Made by a program: the position numbers and the translations under genes. Shown one piece after another: positions 52,850-61,497 of a stretch of 64,000 nt of DNA; the first letter of the stretch is position 1, and each line of letters begins with the position of its first letter. Below the pieces are notes generated by a model, which was not told the origin of the DNA, did no database searches, and saw nothing but the letters and a program-made list of their open reading frames with translations. This DNA comes from Tistrella mobilis (GTDB lineage: Bacteria; Pseudomonadota; Alphaproteobacteria; Tistrellales; Tistrellaceae), in contig NZ_JBBIAB010000003.1 of the NCBI RefSeq assembly GCF_039634785.1, positions 325,724 to 389,723 of the forward strand, written 5' to 3'.

Positions 52850-53941
52850 ATGAGGGGCATGGAAACGCGACGAGACGACGCAGCGCCGCCTGCGGGCGCG
52901 CCGCTGGTGGGTGTGATCGCCAATCCGGTCTCCGCGCGGGATATCCGCCGGGTGATCGCCAACGCCACCAGCCTGCAGATCGCCGACCGGGCCAATATCG
53001 TGCTCCGGATTCTGGCCTGTCTGCGCCATTTCGGCATCAGCCGGGTGGTGATGATGCCGGATACAGGCGGGGTGCGGTCGCATGTGAAGCGCGGCCTGCA
53101 CCAATCGGCCAATCGTGGCGACGGCCGCTTCCCGGCGGTCGAGTGGCTGGACATGGCCGTCACCGCCACCGCCGACGACAGCATCGAGGCCGCCCGGCGC
53201 ATGGCCGCCATGGGTGTGGCGGTGATCGTGGTTCTGGGCGGCGACGGCACCCATCGCGCCGTTGCCTCGGCCTGCGGCCGCGTGCCGATCGCCGGCGTGT
53301 CGACCGGTACCAACAACGCCTTTCCCGACACCCGCGAGGCCACCGTCACCGGGCTGGCCGTGGGGCTGGCCGCCGCAGGCCTGGTACCGGCCGAGGTGGC
53401 CTTCCGCCCCAACAAGCGTCTGGAGGTGACCGTCGCCGGCCGCACCGAAACCGCGCTGGTCGATGTGGCGGTGGTGGCAGAACGCTATGTGGGGGCCCGC
53501 GCGCTCTGGCGGACGGAAAGCTTCCGCGAGCTTTTCGTCACCTTCGGCGACCCGCGCACCATCGGCATGTCGGCCATCGCCGGGCTTTCGGCGCCGGTCG
53601 ACCGCGAGGCCCCCTTCGGTCGCCATCTGCGCTTCGCCGACCCCGCCCATGCGGAACGGGTGCTGCATGCCCCGATCGCCCCCGGGCTGATCCTGCCGGT
53701 CGGCATCGATGCCATCGCCCGGCTGGATCCCGACCAGCCGGTGCGGGTGACGGCCGAGGCCGGCTCTCTCGCCTTCGACGGCGAGCGCGAAATCGCCTTC
53801 ACCGCAGCGGACGCCCCCACCGTCACGCTGCGCACCGATGCCTTCCGCACCGTCGATGTCGAGGCCTGCATGGCCCATGCCGCGGCGGAAGGCCTGTTCT
53901 TCGACAGGATGCGGGCACCGGCTGCCAGCCCCCACACCTGA
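52850..53941 (+). CDS. acoX: AcoX, ATP-NAD kinase-family protein of the acetoin operon
   Basis: This 363-aa protein has the NAD-kinase-like motif VVLGGDGTHRAVASACG and GVSTGTNNAFPDTREA. It begins GVIANPVSARDIRRVIANAT. This is the AcoX family, which starts many acetoin dehydrogenase operons; its biochemical role remains unsettled. ATG 52850 or 52859 may be used; the latter follows GAGGGG too closely. The end of the gene is tandemly repeated (18-19-bp unit, three copies). acoA follows after 86 bp. Confidence 0.92.
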   Translation: MRGMETRRDDAAPPAGAPLVGVIANPVSARDIRRVIANATSLQIADRANIVLRILACLRHFGISRVVMMPDTGGVRSHVKRGLHQSANRGDGRFPAVEWLDMAVTATADDSIEAARRMAAMGVAVIVVLGGDGTHRAVASACGRVPIAGVSTGTNNAFPDTREATVTGLAVGLAAAGLVPAEVAFRPNKRLEVTVAGRTETALVDVAVVAERYVGARALWRTESFRELFVTFGDPRTIGMSAIAGLSAPVDREAPFGRHLRFADPAHAERVLHAPIAPGLILPVGIDAIARLDPDQPVRVTAEAGSLAFDGEREIAFTAADAPTVTLRTDAFRTVDVEACMAHAAAEGLFFDRMRAPAASPHT

Positions 53942-53983
53942 CAACACCCCCCGCACCTGACGACACCCCCGCACCTGATCTCA
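53929..53983. repeat. 18-19-bp tandem repeat, three copies, at the acoX stop codon
   Basis: Units of the form CCCCC(G/A)CACCTGA(C/T)NNCA start at 53929, 53947 and 53966. The first holds the acoX stop (TGA, 53939-53941). The repeats fill half of the gap before acoA. Confidence 0.8.
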
Positions 53984-54027
53984 ACCACGAAGGCGGACAC
54001 ACCGCCACCATCCAGGGAGGATGACCG

Positions 54028-55032
54028 ATGCCGGATTCAAAGCCCGCCCGTCCCGACGGGCCGCTGCCGCTCGATCACGACCGGCTGCTCCACGCCTACC
54101 GGATCATGCGCACCATCCGCGATTTCGAGGAACGCCTGCATGTCGATTTCGGCCGCGGCGACATCCCCGGCTTCGTGCATCTCTATGCCGGCGAAGAGGC
54201 GACGGCCGCCGGCATCATGATGCATCTGAACGATCAGGACCGCATCGCCTCCACCCATCGCGGCCATGGCCATTGCATCGCCAAGGGCGTCGACGTGATG
54301 GGCATGATGGCCGAGATCTACGGCAAGACCACCGGATCCTGCCGCGGCAAGGGCGGCTCCATGCACATCGCCGACCTGTCCAAGGGCATGATGGGCGCCA
54401 ACGGCATCCTCGGCGCCGGTGCGCCGCTGGTCTGCGGCGCGGCGCTGGCCGCCAAGGTGCTGGGCCACAAGGGTGTCGGCATCAGCTTCGTCGGCGACGG
54501 CGCCTCCAACCAGGGCACCTTCCTTGAAAGCCTGAACCTGGCCGCCGTCTGGAATCTGCCGGCGATCTTCGTGGTCGAGAACAACGGCTATGCCGAAAGC
54601 ACCGCCTTCGAATGGGCGGTCGCGGCCGACAGCTATGTCGACCGAGCGACCGGCTTCGGCCTGCCCGGCGTCACCGTCGATGGCACCGATTTCTTTGCGG
54701 TCTACGAGGCGGCGGGCGAGGTGATCGCCCGGGCGCGCGAGGGCGGCGGGCCGTCGCTGCTGGAATGCAAGATGGTCCGCTTCTTCGGCCATTTCGAAGG
54801 TGATGCCCAGACCTATCGCGCCAAGGGCGAGCTGGAGCGTATCCGCGCCGAGCAGGACTGCATCCGGATCTTCCGCAGCCGCGTCACCGGTGCGGGCGTG
54901 GTGACCGATGCCGAATGCGACGCGATCGATGCCGAGGTGGCAGAGCTGATCGAGCGCGCCGTGCAGGCCGCCAAGGACGCGCCGATGCCGTCCCCGGCGG
55001 ATCTCCTCACCGACGTCTACGTCTCGTATTGA
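54028..55032 (+). CDS. acoA: Acetoin dehydrogenase E1 component, alpha subunit
   Basis: This is a 334-aa thiamine-diphosphate enzyme subunit. The ThDP motif runs from SFVGDGASNQGTFLESLN to VVENNGYAES (GDG to NN). GKGGSMHIADLSKGMMGANG is typical of the alpha subunits of the pyruvate/acetoin type. With AcoB it cleaves acetoin and passes the acetyl unit to the lipoyl arm of AcoC, releasing acetaldehyde. The start at 54028 lies seven bases after GGGAGG. It is the second gene of the aco operon. Confidence 0.95.
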   Translation: MPDSKPARPDGPLPLDHDRLLHAYRIMRTIRDFEERLHVDFGRGDIPGFVHLYAGEEATAAGIMMHLNDQDRIASTHRGHGHCIAKGVDVMGMMAEIYGKTTGSCRGKGGSMHIADLSKGMMGANGILGAGAPLVCGAALAAKVLGHKGVGISFVGDGASNQGTFLESLNLAAVWNLPAIFVVENNGYAESTAFEWAVAADSYVDRATGFGLPGVTVDGTDFFAVYEAAGEVIARAREGGGPSLLECKMVRFFGHFEGDAQTYRAKGELERIRAEQDCIRIFRSRVTGAGVVTDAECDAIDAEVAELIERAVQAAKDAPMPSPADLLTDVYVSY

Positions 55033-55066
55033 GCCGGTCCGGCTCTTCTTCCGGAGGATTTCCGTC

Positions 55067-56074
55067 ATGGCCCGCAAGATCAGCATGAAAGATGCCATCA
55101 ACGAGGCGCTGGACCAGGAGATGACCCGCGACCCCACTGTCATCATGATGGGTGAGGACATCGTGGGCGGCACCGGTGCCAGCGGCGAGGCCGACGCCTG
55201 GGGCGGCGTTCTGGGCGTCACCAAGGGGCTCTACGCCAAGCATGGCGACCGGCTGATGGATACGCCGCTGTCTGAAAGCGCCTATGTCGGCGCTGCGATC
55301 GGCGCCGCCACCTGCGGTCTGCGCCCCGTCGCGGAGCTGATGTTCATCGACTTCATGGGCGTGTGCTTCGACCAGATCTACAACCAGGCCGCCAAGTTCC
55401 GCTACATGTTCGGCGGCAAGGCCGAAACGCCGGTCACCATCCGCGCCATGGTCGGCGGCGGCTTCCGGGCGGCGGCACAGCACAGCCAGATGCTGACCCC
55501 GCTGTTCACCCACATCCCCGGGCTCAAGGTCGTCTGCCCGTCGAATGCCTATGACGCCAAGGGCCTGCTGATCCAGTCGATCCGCGACAACGACCCGGTG
55601 ATCTTCTGCGAGCACAAGGCGCTCTACGGCCACGAGACCGACGTGCCGGCCGAATCCTATGCCATCCCCTTCGCCGAGGCGGCGGTGGTGCGCGAGGGCG
55701 GCGACGTCACCATCGTGACCTACGGCCTGATGGTCCATCGCGCCCAGGAGGCCGCCGCCCTGCTGGCGAAGGACGGGATCGAGGCCGAGATCATCGATCT
55801 GCGCACGCTCTCGCCGCTCGACATGGACACCGTTCTGGAAAGCGTCGAGGCGACCGGCCGGCTGGTGGTGGTCGACGAGGCGCATCCGCGCTGCTCGATC
55901 GCGACCGACATCGCCGCCCGGGTGACGCAGGACGCCTTCAAGGCGCTGAAGGCCGCGCCGCGCATGGTGACCGCACCCCATACCCCGGTGCCGTTCTCGC
56001 CCACCCTCGAAGACCTGTTCCTGCCCTCGGGCCAGGCGATCGCCGAGGCCGCCCGCGCGACCATCGGCCGCTGA
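55067..56074 (+). CDS. acoB: Acetoin dehydrogenase E1 component, beta subunit
   Basis: This 335-aa protein of the transketolase C-terminal type begins MKDAINEALDQEMTRDPTVI, then MMGEDIVGGTGASGEADAWG and DTPLSESAYVGAAIGAATCG. RPVAELMFIDFMGVCFDQIY and later EIIDLRTLSPLDMDT are also typical of E1-beta. It forms the alpha2beta2 E1 with AcoA. ATG 55067 follows GGAGGA, 34 bp after acoA. Confidence 0.96.
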   Translation: MARKISMKDAINEALDQEMTRDPTVIMMGEDIVGGTGASGEADAWGGVLGVTKGLYAKHGDRLMDTPLSESAYVGAAIGAATCGLRPVAELMFIDFMGVCFDQIYNQAAKFRYMFGGKAETPVTIRAMVGGGFRAAAQHSQMLTPLFTHIPGLKVVCPSNAYDAKGLLIQSIRDNDPVIFCEHKALYGHETDVPAESYAIPFAEAAVVREGGDVTIVTYGLMVHRAQEAAALLAKDGIEAEIIDLRTLSPLDMDTVLESVEATGRLVVVDEAHPRCSIATDIAARVTQDAFKALKAAPRMVTAPHTPVPFSPTLEDLFLPSGQAIAEAARATIGR

Positions 56075-56092
56075 CCAGGAGACGAAACCGCA

Positions 56093-57205
56093 ATGAGTGA
56101 CGACCGCATCAAGCCGCTGGTGATGCCGAAATGGGGCCTGTCCATGCAGGAGGGCCGCCTCGCCGCCTGGCTGGTCGAGGAAGGGGCCGACATGTCGGTC
56201 GGCGACGAGATCATGGAGGTCGAGACCGACAAGATCACCAATGTCGTGGAGGCGGCCGATGCCGGCCGTCTCCGCCGCCGGGTCGGCCAGGAGGGCGAGG
56301 TCTATCCGGTGAAGGCCCTGCTGGGCGTGCTGGCCCCGCCCGAGGTCGACGATGCCGCGATCGATGCCTTCGTCGCCGCCTATGAGGTGCCGGCCGCGGG
56401 CGGTGACGACGAGGACACGGCCCCCGCCCATGCCTTCGTCGACACCCCGGCCGGCCGGCTGCGCCATGCCAGCCGCGGCGACAGCGGCCCCCATGTCGTG
56501 CTGATCCACGGCTTCGGCGGCGATCTCGACAACTGGCTGTTCAACATCGACGATCTGGCCGGCGCCGCCCGGGTTCATGCCCTCGACCTGCCCGGCCATG
56601 GCCAGTCCTCCAAGGATGTGGGGACCGGCGATCTGGAGGCACTGGCCACCGCGGTGCTCGCCTTCATGGACAGCCAGGAGATCGAGGCCGCCCATCTGGT
56701 CGGCCATTCGATGGGGGGTGCGGTCTCGGCCCATATCGCCACCACAAGGCCCGGGCGCGCCCGGTCCCTGACCCTGATCGCCTCGGCCGGGCTGGGGGAC
56801 GACATCGACCAGGGCTATATCGACGGCTTCGTCACCGCGGCCTCGCGCCGCGATCTGAAGCCCGTGCTCTCCAAGCTCTTCGCCGACCAGGCCCTGGTCG
56901 GGCGGCGGCTGGTCGACGACCTGCTGAAATACAAGCGCCTCGACGGGGTCGATGCGGCGCTGGCGAAGCTCCGCGACGGGCTGTTCGCGGGCGGACGCCA
57001 GAAGACCCCGCTCGCCGGTGCCATCGCCGCCGCCGATCTGCCGGTGCTGGTGATCTGGGGCACAGAGGACCGGGTGATCCCGGCCGCCCATGCCACTGCC
57101 GTGCCCGGGGCCACGGTCGAGGTCCTGCCCGATGCCGGCCACATGGTCCAGATGGAAGCGGCTGCCCGGGTCAACGAACTGATCCGGCGCCATATCGGAG
57201 GATGA
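56093..57205 (+). CDS. acoC: AcoC: lipoyl domain fused to alpha/beta hydrolase-fold E2
   Basis: This 370-aa protein has an N-terminal lipoyl domain (LVMPKWGLSMQEGRLAAWLV, with the lipoyl-Lys in VETDKITNV). An alpha/beta-hydrolase-fold domain from about residue 120 follows. It has the oxyanion HGFGGDLDNW, nucleophile elbow GHSMGG and catalytic His in DAGHMVQME. This fusion is the special form of E2 in acetoin dehydrogenases, which moves the acetyl group to CoA. The E3 gene is not in the window, so dihydrolipoamide dehydrogenase must be supplied elsewhere. Confidence 0.95.
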   Translation: MSDDRIKPLVMPKWGLSMQEGRLAAWLVEEGADMSVGDEIMEVETDKITNVVEAADAGRLRRRVGQEGEVYPVKALLGVLAPPEVDDAAIDAFVAAYEVPAAGGDDEDTAPAHAFVDTPAGRLRHASRGDSGPHVVLIHGFGGDLDNWLFNIDDLAGAARVHALDLPGHGQSSKDVGTGDLEALATAVLAFMDSQEIEAAHLVGHSMGGAVSAHIATTRPGRARSLTLIASAGLGDDIDQGYIDGFVTAASRRDLKPVLSKLFADQALVGRRLVDDLLKYKRLDGVDAALAKLRDGLFAGGRQKTPLAGAIAAADLPVLVIWGTEDRVIPAAHATAVPGATVEVLPDAGHMVQMEAAARVNELIRRHIGG

Positions 57206-57209
57206 TCCC

Positions 57210-58004
57210 ATGACCGCCTCTCTCCCCCTTTCCGGTCGCCGCACGGTGGTGACCGGCGCCGGCCGCGGCATCGGTGCCGCCATCGCCCGCGGGCTTGCCG
57301 CCCAGGGTGCGGCGGTGATGATCGCCGATCTCAACCCCGACACCGCCGCCGGCGTGGCGGACGAGATCCGCAAGGCCGGCGGCAAGGCCGCCTCCACCGC
57401 GGTCGACGTGCGCGAGCGGGCCTCGGTCGCGGCCATGCTCGACCGGACGATCGCGGAATTCGGCGGGCTGGACGTGGTGTTCAACAATGCCGGCATCGCC
57501 CAGGTCCGCCCCTTCCTCGCCATCACCGAAGACGACTGGCGGACGGTGATGGACGTGAACGGGCTGGGCGTGCTGATCGGCATGCAGGAAGCGATCACCC
57601 GCCTGCGCACCCAGGGCACGGGCGGTGCGATCATCAACACCGCCTCCATCGCCGGCAAGCAGGGCTACGAACCGCTGGCCCATTATTCCGCCAGCAAGTT
57701 CGCGGTCGTCGCCCTGACCCAGGCGGCGGCGCGGGCCTTCGGGGCGGAGAATATCCGGGTGAATGCGATCTGCCCCGGCGTGGTCGCGACCGATATGTGG
57801 AAGCTGATCGATCAGGGCTTCCGCGACTCAGGCCTCACCGGCCGCGAGAACGAGGCCTTCGATCAGTTCGCCGCCGGCGCCGTGCTCGGCCGCCCCTCCA
57901 GGGCCGAGGATCTGGTGGGCGTGGCCTGTTTCCTGGCATCCGATGCCGCCGCCTTCATGACCGGCCAGACCCTGCTGGTCGACGGCGGGATGGTGATGGA
58001 CTGA
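57210..58004 (+). CDS. SDR, probable acetoin/2,3-butanediol dehydrogenase
   Basis: This is a 264-aa classical SDR. TVVTGAGRGIGAAIARGLAA, NNAGIAQVRPF, NTASIAGKQG (Ser) and YSASKFAVVAL (Tyr, Lys) are followed by CPGVVATDMWKLID. That last phrase is common in meso-2,3-butanediol dehydrogenases/acetoin reductases. It begins 4 bp after acoC and ends the operon before a strong terminator. It probably converts 2,3-butanediol to acetoin (or diacetyl to acetoin), feeding AcoAB. Confidence 0.9.
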   Translation: MTASLPLSGRRTVVTGAGRGIGAAIARGLAAQGAAVMIADLNPDTAAGVADEIRKAGGKAASTAVDVRERASVAAMLDRTIAEFGGLDVVFNNAGIAQVRPFLAITEDDWRTVMDVNGLGVLIGMQEAITRLRTQGTGGAIINTASIAGKQGYEPLAHYSASKFAVVALTQAAARAFGAENIRVNAICPGVVATDMWKLIDQGFRDSGLTGRENEAFDQFAAGAVLGRPSRAEDLVGVACFLASDAAAFMTGQTLLVDGGMVMD

Positions 58005-58043
58005 CCTCCCGGATCCACACCTTCTTCCCCACCGCCGTCCCCG

Positions 58044-58075
58044 CCCCGCCCCGGCTCCACCCGGGGCGGGGTTTT
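58044..58075 (+). terminator. Intrinsic terminator of the aco operon
   Basis: CCCCGCCCCGG (58044-58054) pairs perfectly with CCGGGGCGGGG (58061-58071) around a 6-nt loop, followed by TTTT. It lies 40 bp after the SDR stop. Confidence 0.88.
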
Positions 58076-58180
58076 CATGTCTTGTCCTTTAAACGACCGG
58101 TTCCCCACCTCGTCGCACAACGCTAATGTTGCGCTTCAATGACGCCGGGTGACGATGCGGCAACCTTCAGGAGCGCATGA

Positions 58181-60283
58181 ATGCGGATCTTGCGACAGGG
58201 ATCTCTGACGTTCCGGATCACCGCCGGCATGGCCACGGTGCTGGTGATCTCGGTCGTGGCCATCGCGGTCACCCTGCTCTCCCTGTCGCGTCAGGCCGCC
58301 GAAGACGCGGCCATGGCCCATCTTGCGGAACTCGCCACCGGTCAGGCGGCGGTGATCCGCGCCGATATCGGCCAGGCGGTCGACGACGCCCGCGCGCTCG
58401 CCCGTGCTGTCGCCGTGGAACAGGCGCGCCCCGCCCCCGACCGGCGGGTGGTCGATGCCCATCTGGCGCGCCTTGCCGGCGAACGGCCGGCCTATGCCGG
58501 TGTCTGGGTGGACATGGCGCCCGACGCCTTCGACCGCCGTGATGCCGAATATGCTGCGGCCCGTGCCGCGGCAGGGGATGCACCGGCGGAAATCCTGGCA
58601 CTGCCAGGCACCGGCCGGATGAGCCTGCTCTGGTATCCGGACGAAACGACGGGGCGCCCGGTCGCCGATGCCACCGACGGCGCCGCCTTCGACGAGGTGA
58701 TGACCAAGGAATATTACCGCGCCGCCGCCCGGGCCCGCGGCGCCGCCGTCACCCTGCCCTATCTCGACGACTTCACCAGGGCGCTGATGACCAGCACGGT
58801 GATGCCGGTGATGGCCGGGGGGAAAATCCTCGGGGTTGCGGGCGTGGACATCACGCTCGCCGGCATCGCCGAACGACTGTCGGCTATCCGGCCCTATGGC
58901 ACGGGCTGGCTGGCGGTGGTGGCAAGCGACGGCAGCTATGTCGCCCATCCGGACCCGGCCCGGCTCTCGCATGCCGATGACGACCTGCCCGGCGCGCTCC
59001 GGCAGGCGATTGCGGCCGGCCGCAGCATGACTGCGGCCGCTGAACTGGATGGCACGCCCCATCACCTGCACCTTGAACCGCTCACCTTCAACGAGGCGGC
59101 GGGGCGCTGGACCCTGGTCGTCGCCGTGCCGCGCGACGCCTTCATGGCCGAGGCCGACCGGCTGCTGATCAGCTGCCTTGCAGCCGGCGGGCTGGCGCTG
59201 CTGCTGGGGCTGATCATCGCCTGGCTGCTGGGCCGCGGCATTTCGCGCCCGGTTCAGGCGATGACCGGCGTGATGGGCCGGCTGGCCGGCGGAGACCTGA
59301 CGGTCGACATCCCGGCCCGCGGCCAGCGCGACGAGCTGGGCGACATGGCCCGGGCGCTCGACCTGTTCCGCGAGACGGCCCTGCATGCCCGCGATCTCGA
59401 CGCCGCCGACCGCGCCGCCCGCACCCGGAGCGAGGCGCGGGCCGCCGCCCTTGCCGAGGCCCAGGCGGAATTCGACAGCCGGGCCGGCGCCCTGGTCGAG
59501 GTTCTGGCCCGCTCCGCGGCCGACCTCAACGATACCGCCCATGCCCTGTCGGGCATCGCCGAGGCCACGCGTGGGCGGTCCGACGAGGTGGCGGAGGAAG
59601 CCGAACGGGCGACCCGCAGTGTCGAAACCGTGGCCGGTGCCACGGCCGACCTTGCCCGGACCTTCGAAGACATCCGCCGCCGGGTCGACCGCTCGGTGGG
59701 TGATGCCGAAGCCGCCGAGGCCGAAACCCGGCGCACCGATATGGCCGTCGCCCGGCTGACCGAGAATGCCGGCCGGATCGGCGAGGTGGTCGATATGATC
59801 CGCGGCATCGCCGAGCAGACCAATCTTCTGGCCCTCAACGCCACGATCGAGGCGGCACGGGCCGGCGAGGCCGGCAAGGGCTTCGCGGTGGTGGCCGCCG
59901 AGGTGAAGCAACTGGCCGACCAGACCGCGCGGCTGACCGACGACATTCTGGTGCAGGTGACCGGCATCCGCGATGCCACGACCGAGACCGCCCGGTCGAT
60001 TTCCGCCGTCGGCAGCGCCATCGACGGGTTGACCGGCACCGCCCGCGACATCCGCGCGGCCGTGGAAGAACAGGACCGCGCCACCCGCGACATCGCCCGC
60101 AACCTTCAGGACGCCGCCGGCGCGACCCGTCAGGCTGCCGGGCGCATGGCCGATATCCGGGCGGCTGCGGGGGAAACCGGCACCGCCGCCGGCCGCGTTC
60201 TGGCCGCCGCAGAGGCCGTCGGCCGCGATTCGGCCGGGCTTGCCGCGGAAGTCCGGCGCTTCGGCGAGATCACCCGCGATTGA
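58181..60283 (+). CDS. Methyl-accepting chemotaxis protein with Cache sensor
   Basis: This 700-aa chemoreceptor has TM1 at about residues 10-32 and a large dCache-type periplasmic domain (about 35-325; [25 protein letters not shown] and [15 protein letters not shown] are typical). TM2 lies at about 328-350, then HAMP ([20 protein letters not shown]). The signalling domain has the hairpin tip [20 protein letters not shown] and [20 protein letters not shown]. It senses a small ligand and drives CheA. Its position after the aco operon hints at acetoin or a related ligand (inference). Confidence 0.95.
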   Translation: MRILRQGSLTFRITAGMATVLVISVVAIAVTLLSLSRQAAEDAAMAHLAELATGQAAVIRADIGQAVDDARALARAVAVEQARPAPDRRVVDAHLARLAGERPAYAGVWVDMAPDAFDRRDAEYAAARAAAGDAPAEILALPGTGRMSLLWYPDETTGRPVADATDGAAFDEVMTKEYYRAAARARGAAVTLPYLDDFTRALMTSTVMPVMAGGKILGVAGVDITLAGIAERLSAIRPYGTGWLAVVASDGSYVAHPDPARLSHADDDLPGALRQAIAAGRSMTAAAELDGTPHHLHLEPLTFNEAAGRWTLVVAVPRDAFMAEADRLLISCLAAGGLALLLGLIIAWLLGRGISRPVQAMTGVMGRLAGGDLTVDIPARGQRDELGDMARALDLFRETALHARDLDAADRAARTRSEARAAALAEAQAEFDSRAGALVEVLARSAADLNDTAHALSGIAEATRGRSDEVAEEAERATRSVETVAGATADLARTFEDIRRRVDRSVGDAEAAEAETRRTDMAVARLTENAGRIGEVVDMIRGIAEQTNLLALNATIEAARAGEAGKGFAVVAAEVKQLADQTARLTDDILVQVTGIRDATTETARSISAVGSAIDGLTGTARDIRAAVEEQDRATRDIARNLQDAAGATRQAAGRMADIRAAAGETGTAAGRVLAAAEAVGRDSAGLAAEVRRFGEITRD

Positions 60284-60307
60284 GACGACGTGCCTTGTGA
60301 CGTCGTC
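60284..60307. terminator. Hairpin after the chemoreceptor gene
   Basis: GACGACGT (60284-60291) pairs perfectly with ACGTCGTC (60300-60307) around an 8-nt loop, one base after the stop codon. No U tract follows, so termination activity is uncertain. Confidence 0.45.
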
Positions 60308-60353
60308 ATCCGTTCAGATCAGGCTGGGAGGCCCGCCGGTCGTTAGGTGACCA

Positions 60354-61457
60354 TCAGGCCGAAACCGACGCAATTCCCGCGGCGACGATATCCGCCTCGC
60401 TCATGCCCCTGCGCCAGTGGGAGAAGGCGATCATGCGATCGGCGGGGATGCCGAGCTCCGCCTTCAGAAAGCCGCGCATCTCGCGGAAGGCGGTGTATTC
60501 GGCACCGATCCAGGCGAAGATGTCGCCGTGATCGGCCGGCACCGCCACCTGCCGCAGGGCATCGATCAGCAGGCTTGTGGTCCCCGGCGCCGCGGCACCG
60601 CGATGCAGCCAGCGGATCTGCACCCCGGGCGGGGCGGCGATCGCCTGTTCCTCGGCGGCATCGGCGACCTCGATCAGCGCCACGCCCTCAACCGCGGCCG
60701 GCAGCCCTTCCAGGATCCGGGCCATGCCGGGCAGGCCGGTTTCGTCACCGGCCAGCAGATACCACCCGGCCGGCTTCGGCCCGTTGGCGGCCGGGCCCAG
60801 AATGCCCACGACATCCCCCGGCGCCGCATCCCGCGCCCAGGCGGCGCCGGGGCCCGCACCGTCATGGAGCACGAAATCGATGTCGAGCAGGCCGGCCGCG
60901 GCATCGATCCGGCGGATGGTGAAGATGCGAGAGGGCAGCACCCCGCTGTCGGGCCAGAGGATCCGGCCGTGATCGTCCAGTTCGGGCCAGCGCGGGGCGG
61001 TGACGCCCTTTTCCTGAAACAACAGCCGGCAATGGATCTGGTCGGGCACCGCGTAGCGGCCCAGATCCCGGCCGGCGAAGGTGATCCGGCGCATGCGCGG
61101 CGTCAGCTGCGCAACGGTGCGGACGGTCAGCACGCGCAGATCCTGCGGCAAAGCGGCGCCCACGGTATCGCCGGTCCAGGCGATCCGAAGCCCTTCGGGC
61201 CGGGCGACGAAATCGATCAGCCCGGTCAGCTCGTGCTTCAGGCGGTTGAAGGCCGCGGGATCCGAGGCTTCGACCAGCAGCCGCAGCACCCCCTGCCCCG
61301 GCATCAGCCGGGCCCGGCCGAAACCGGCCTCGACCACATGATCATTCCCCTCGGCCCTGAGCGTCATGTTATGGGCCGAGAGCGAGGCGATGATGGTGTC
61401 GAAATACCGGTCGAGACTGGCAAAGGCGATCTCGGCCTCGGCCTTGAAGCGTGGCAT
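60354..61457 (-). CDS. Siderophore-interacting protein (ferric reductase) with DUF2218 domain
   Basis: This 367-aa protein has a DUF2218 domain in residues about 1-95 (NMTLRAEGNDHVVEAGFGRA). An SIP FAD-binding domain follows (TPRMRRITFAGRDLGRYAVP; the FAD motif is SRIFTIRRID), then a C-terminal NADPH domain (LLAGDETGLPGMARILE; FAWIGAEYTAFREMRGFL). The enzyme reduces ferric iron in the imported siderophore. It is last in a minus-strand operon behind a TonB receptor and a binding protein. The DUF2218 fusion is known in some proteobacteria, and its role is unclear. Confidence 0.92.
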   Translation of the reverse strand: MPRFKAEAEIAFASLDRYFDTIIASLSAHNMTLRAEGNDHVVEAGFGRARLMPGQGVLRLLVEASDPAAFNRLKHELTGLIDFVARPEGLRIAWTGDTVGAALPQDLRVLTVRTVAQLTPRMRRITFAGRDLGRYAVPDQIHCRLLFQEKGVTAPRWPELDDHGRILWPDSGVLPSRIFTIRRIDAAAGLLDIDFVLHDGAGPGAAWARDAAPGDVVGILGPAANGPKPAGWYLLAGDETGLPGMARILEGLPAAVEGVALIEVADAAEEQAIAAPPGVQIRWLHRGAAAPGTTSLLIDALRQVAVPADHGDIFAWIGAEYTAFREMRGFLKAELGIPADRMIAFSHWRRGMSEADIVAAGIASVSA

Positions 61458-61497
61458 GGGGCTCGTCCTTCAGATTGTCTTGTTTTTCGAGCGGGTC

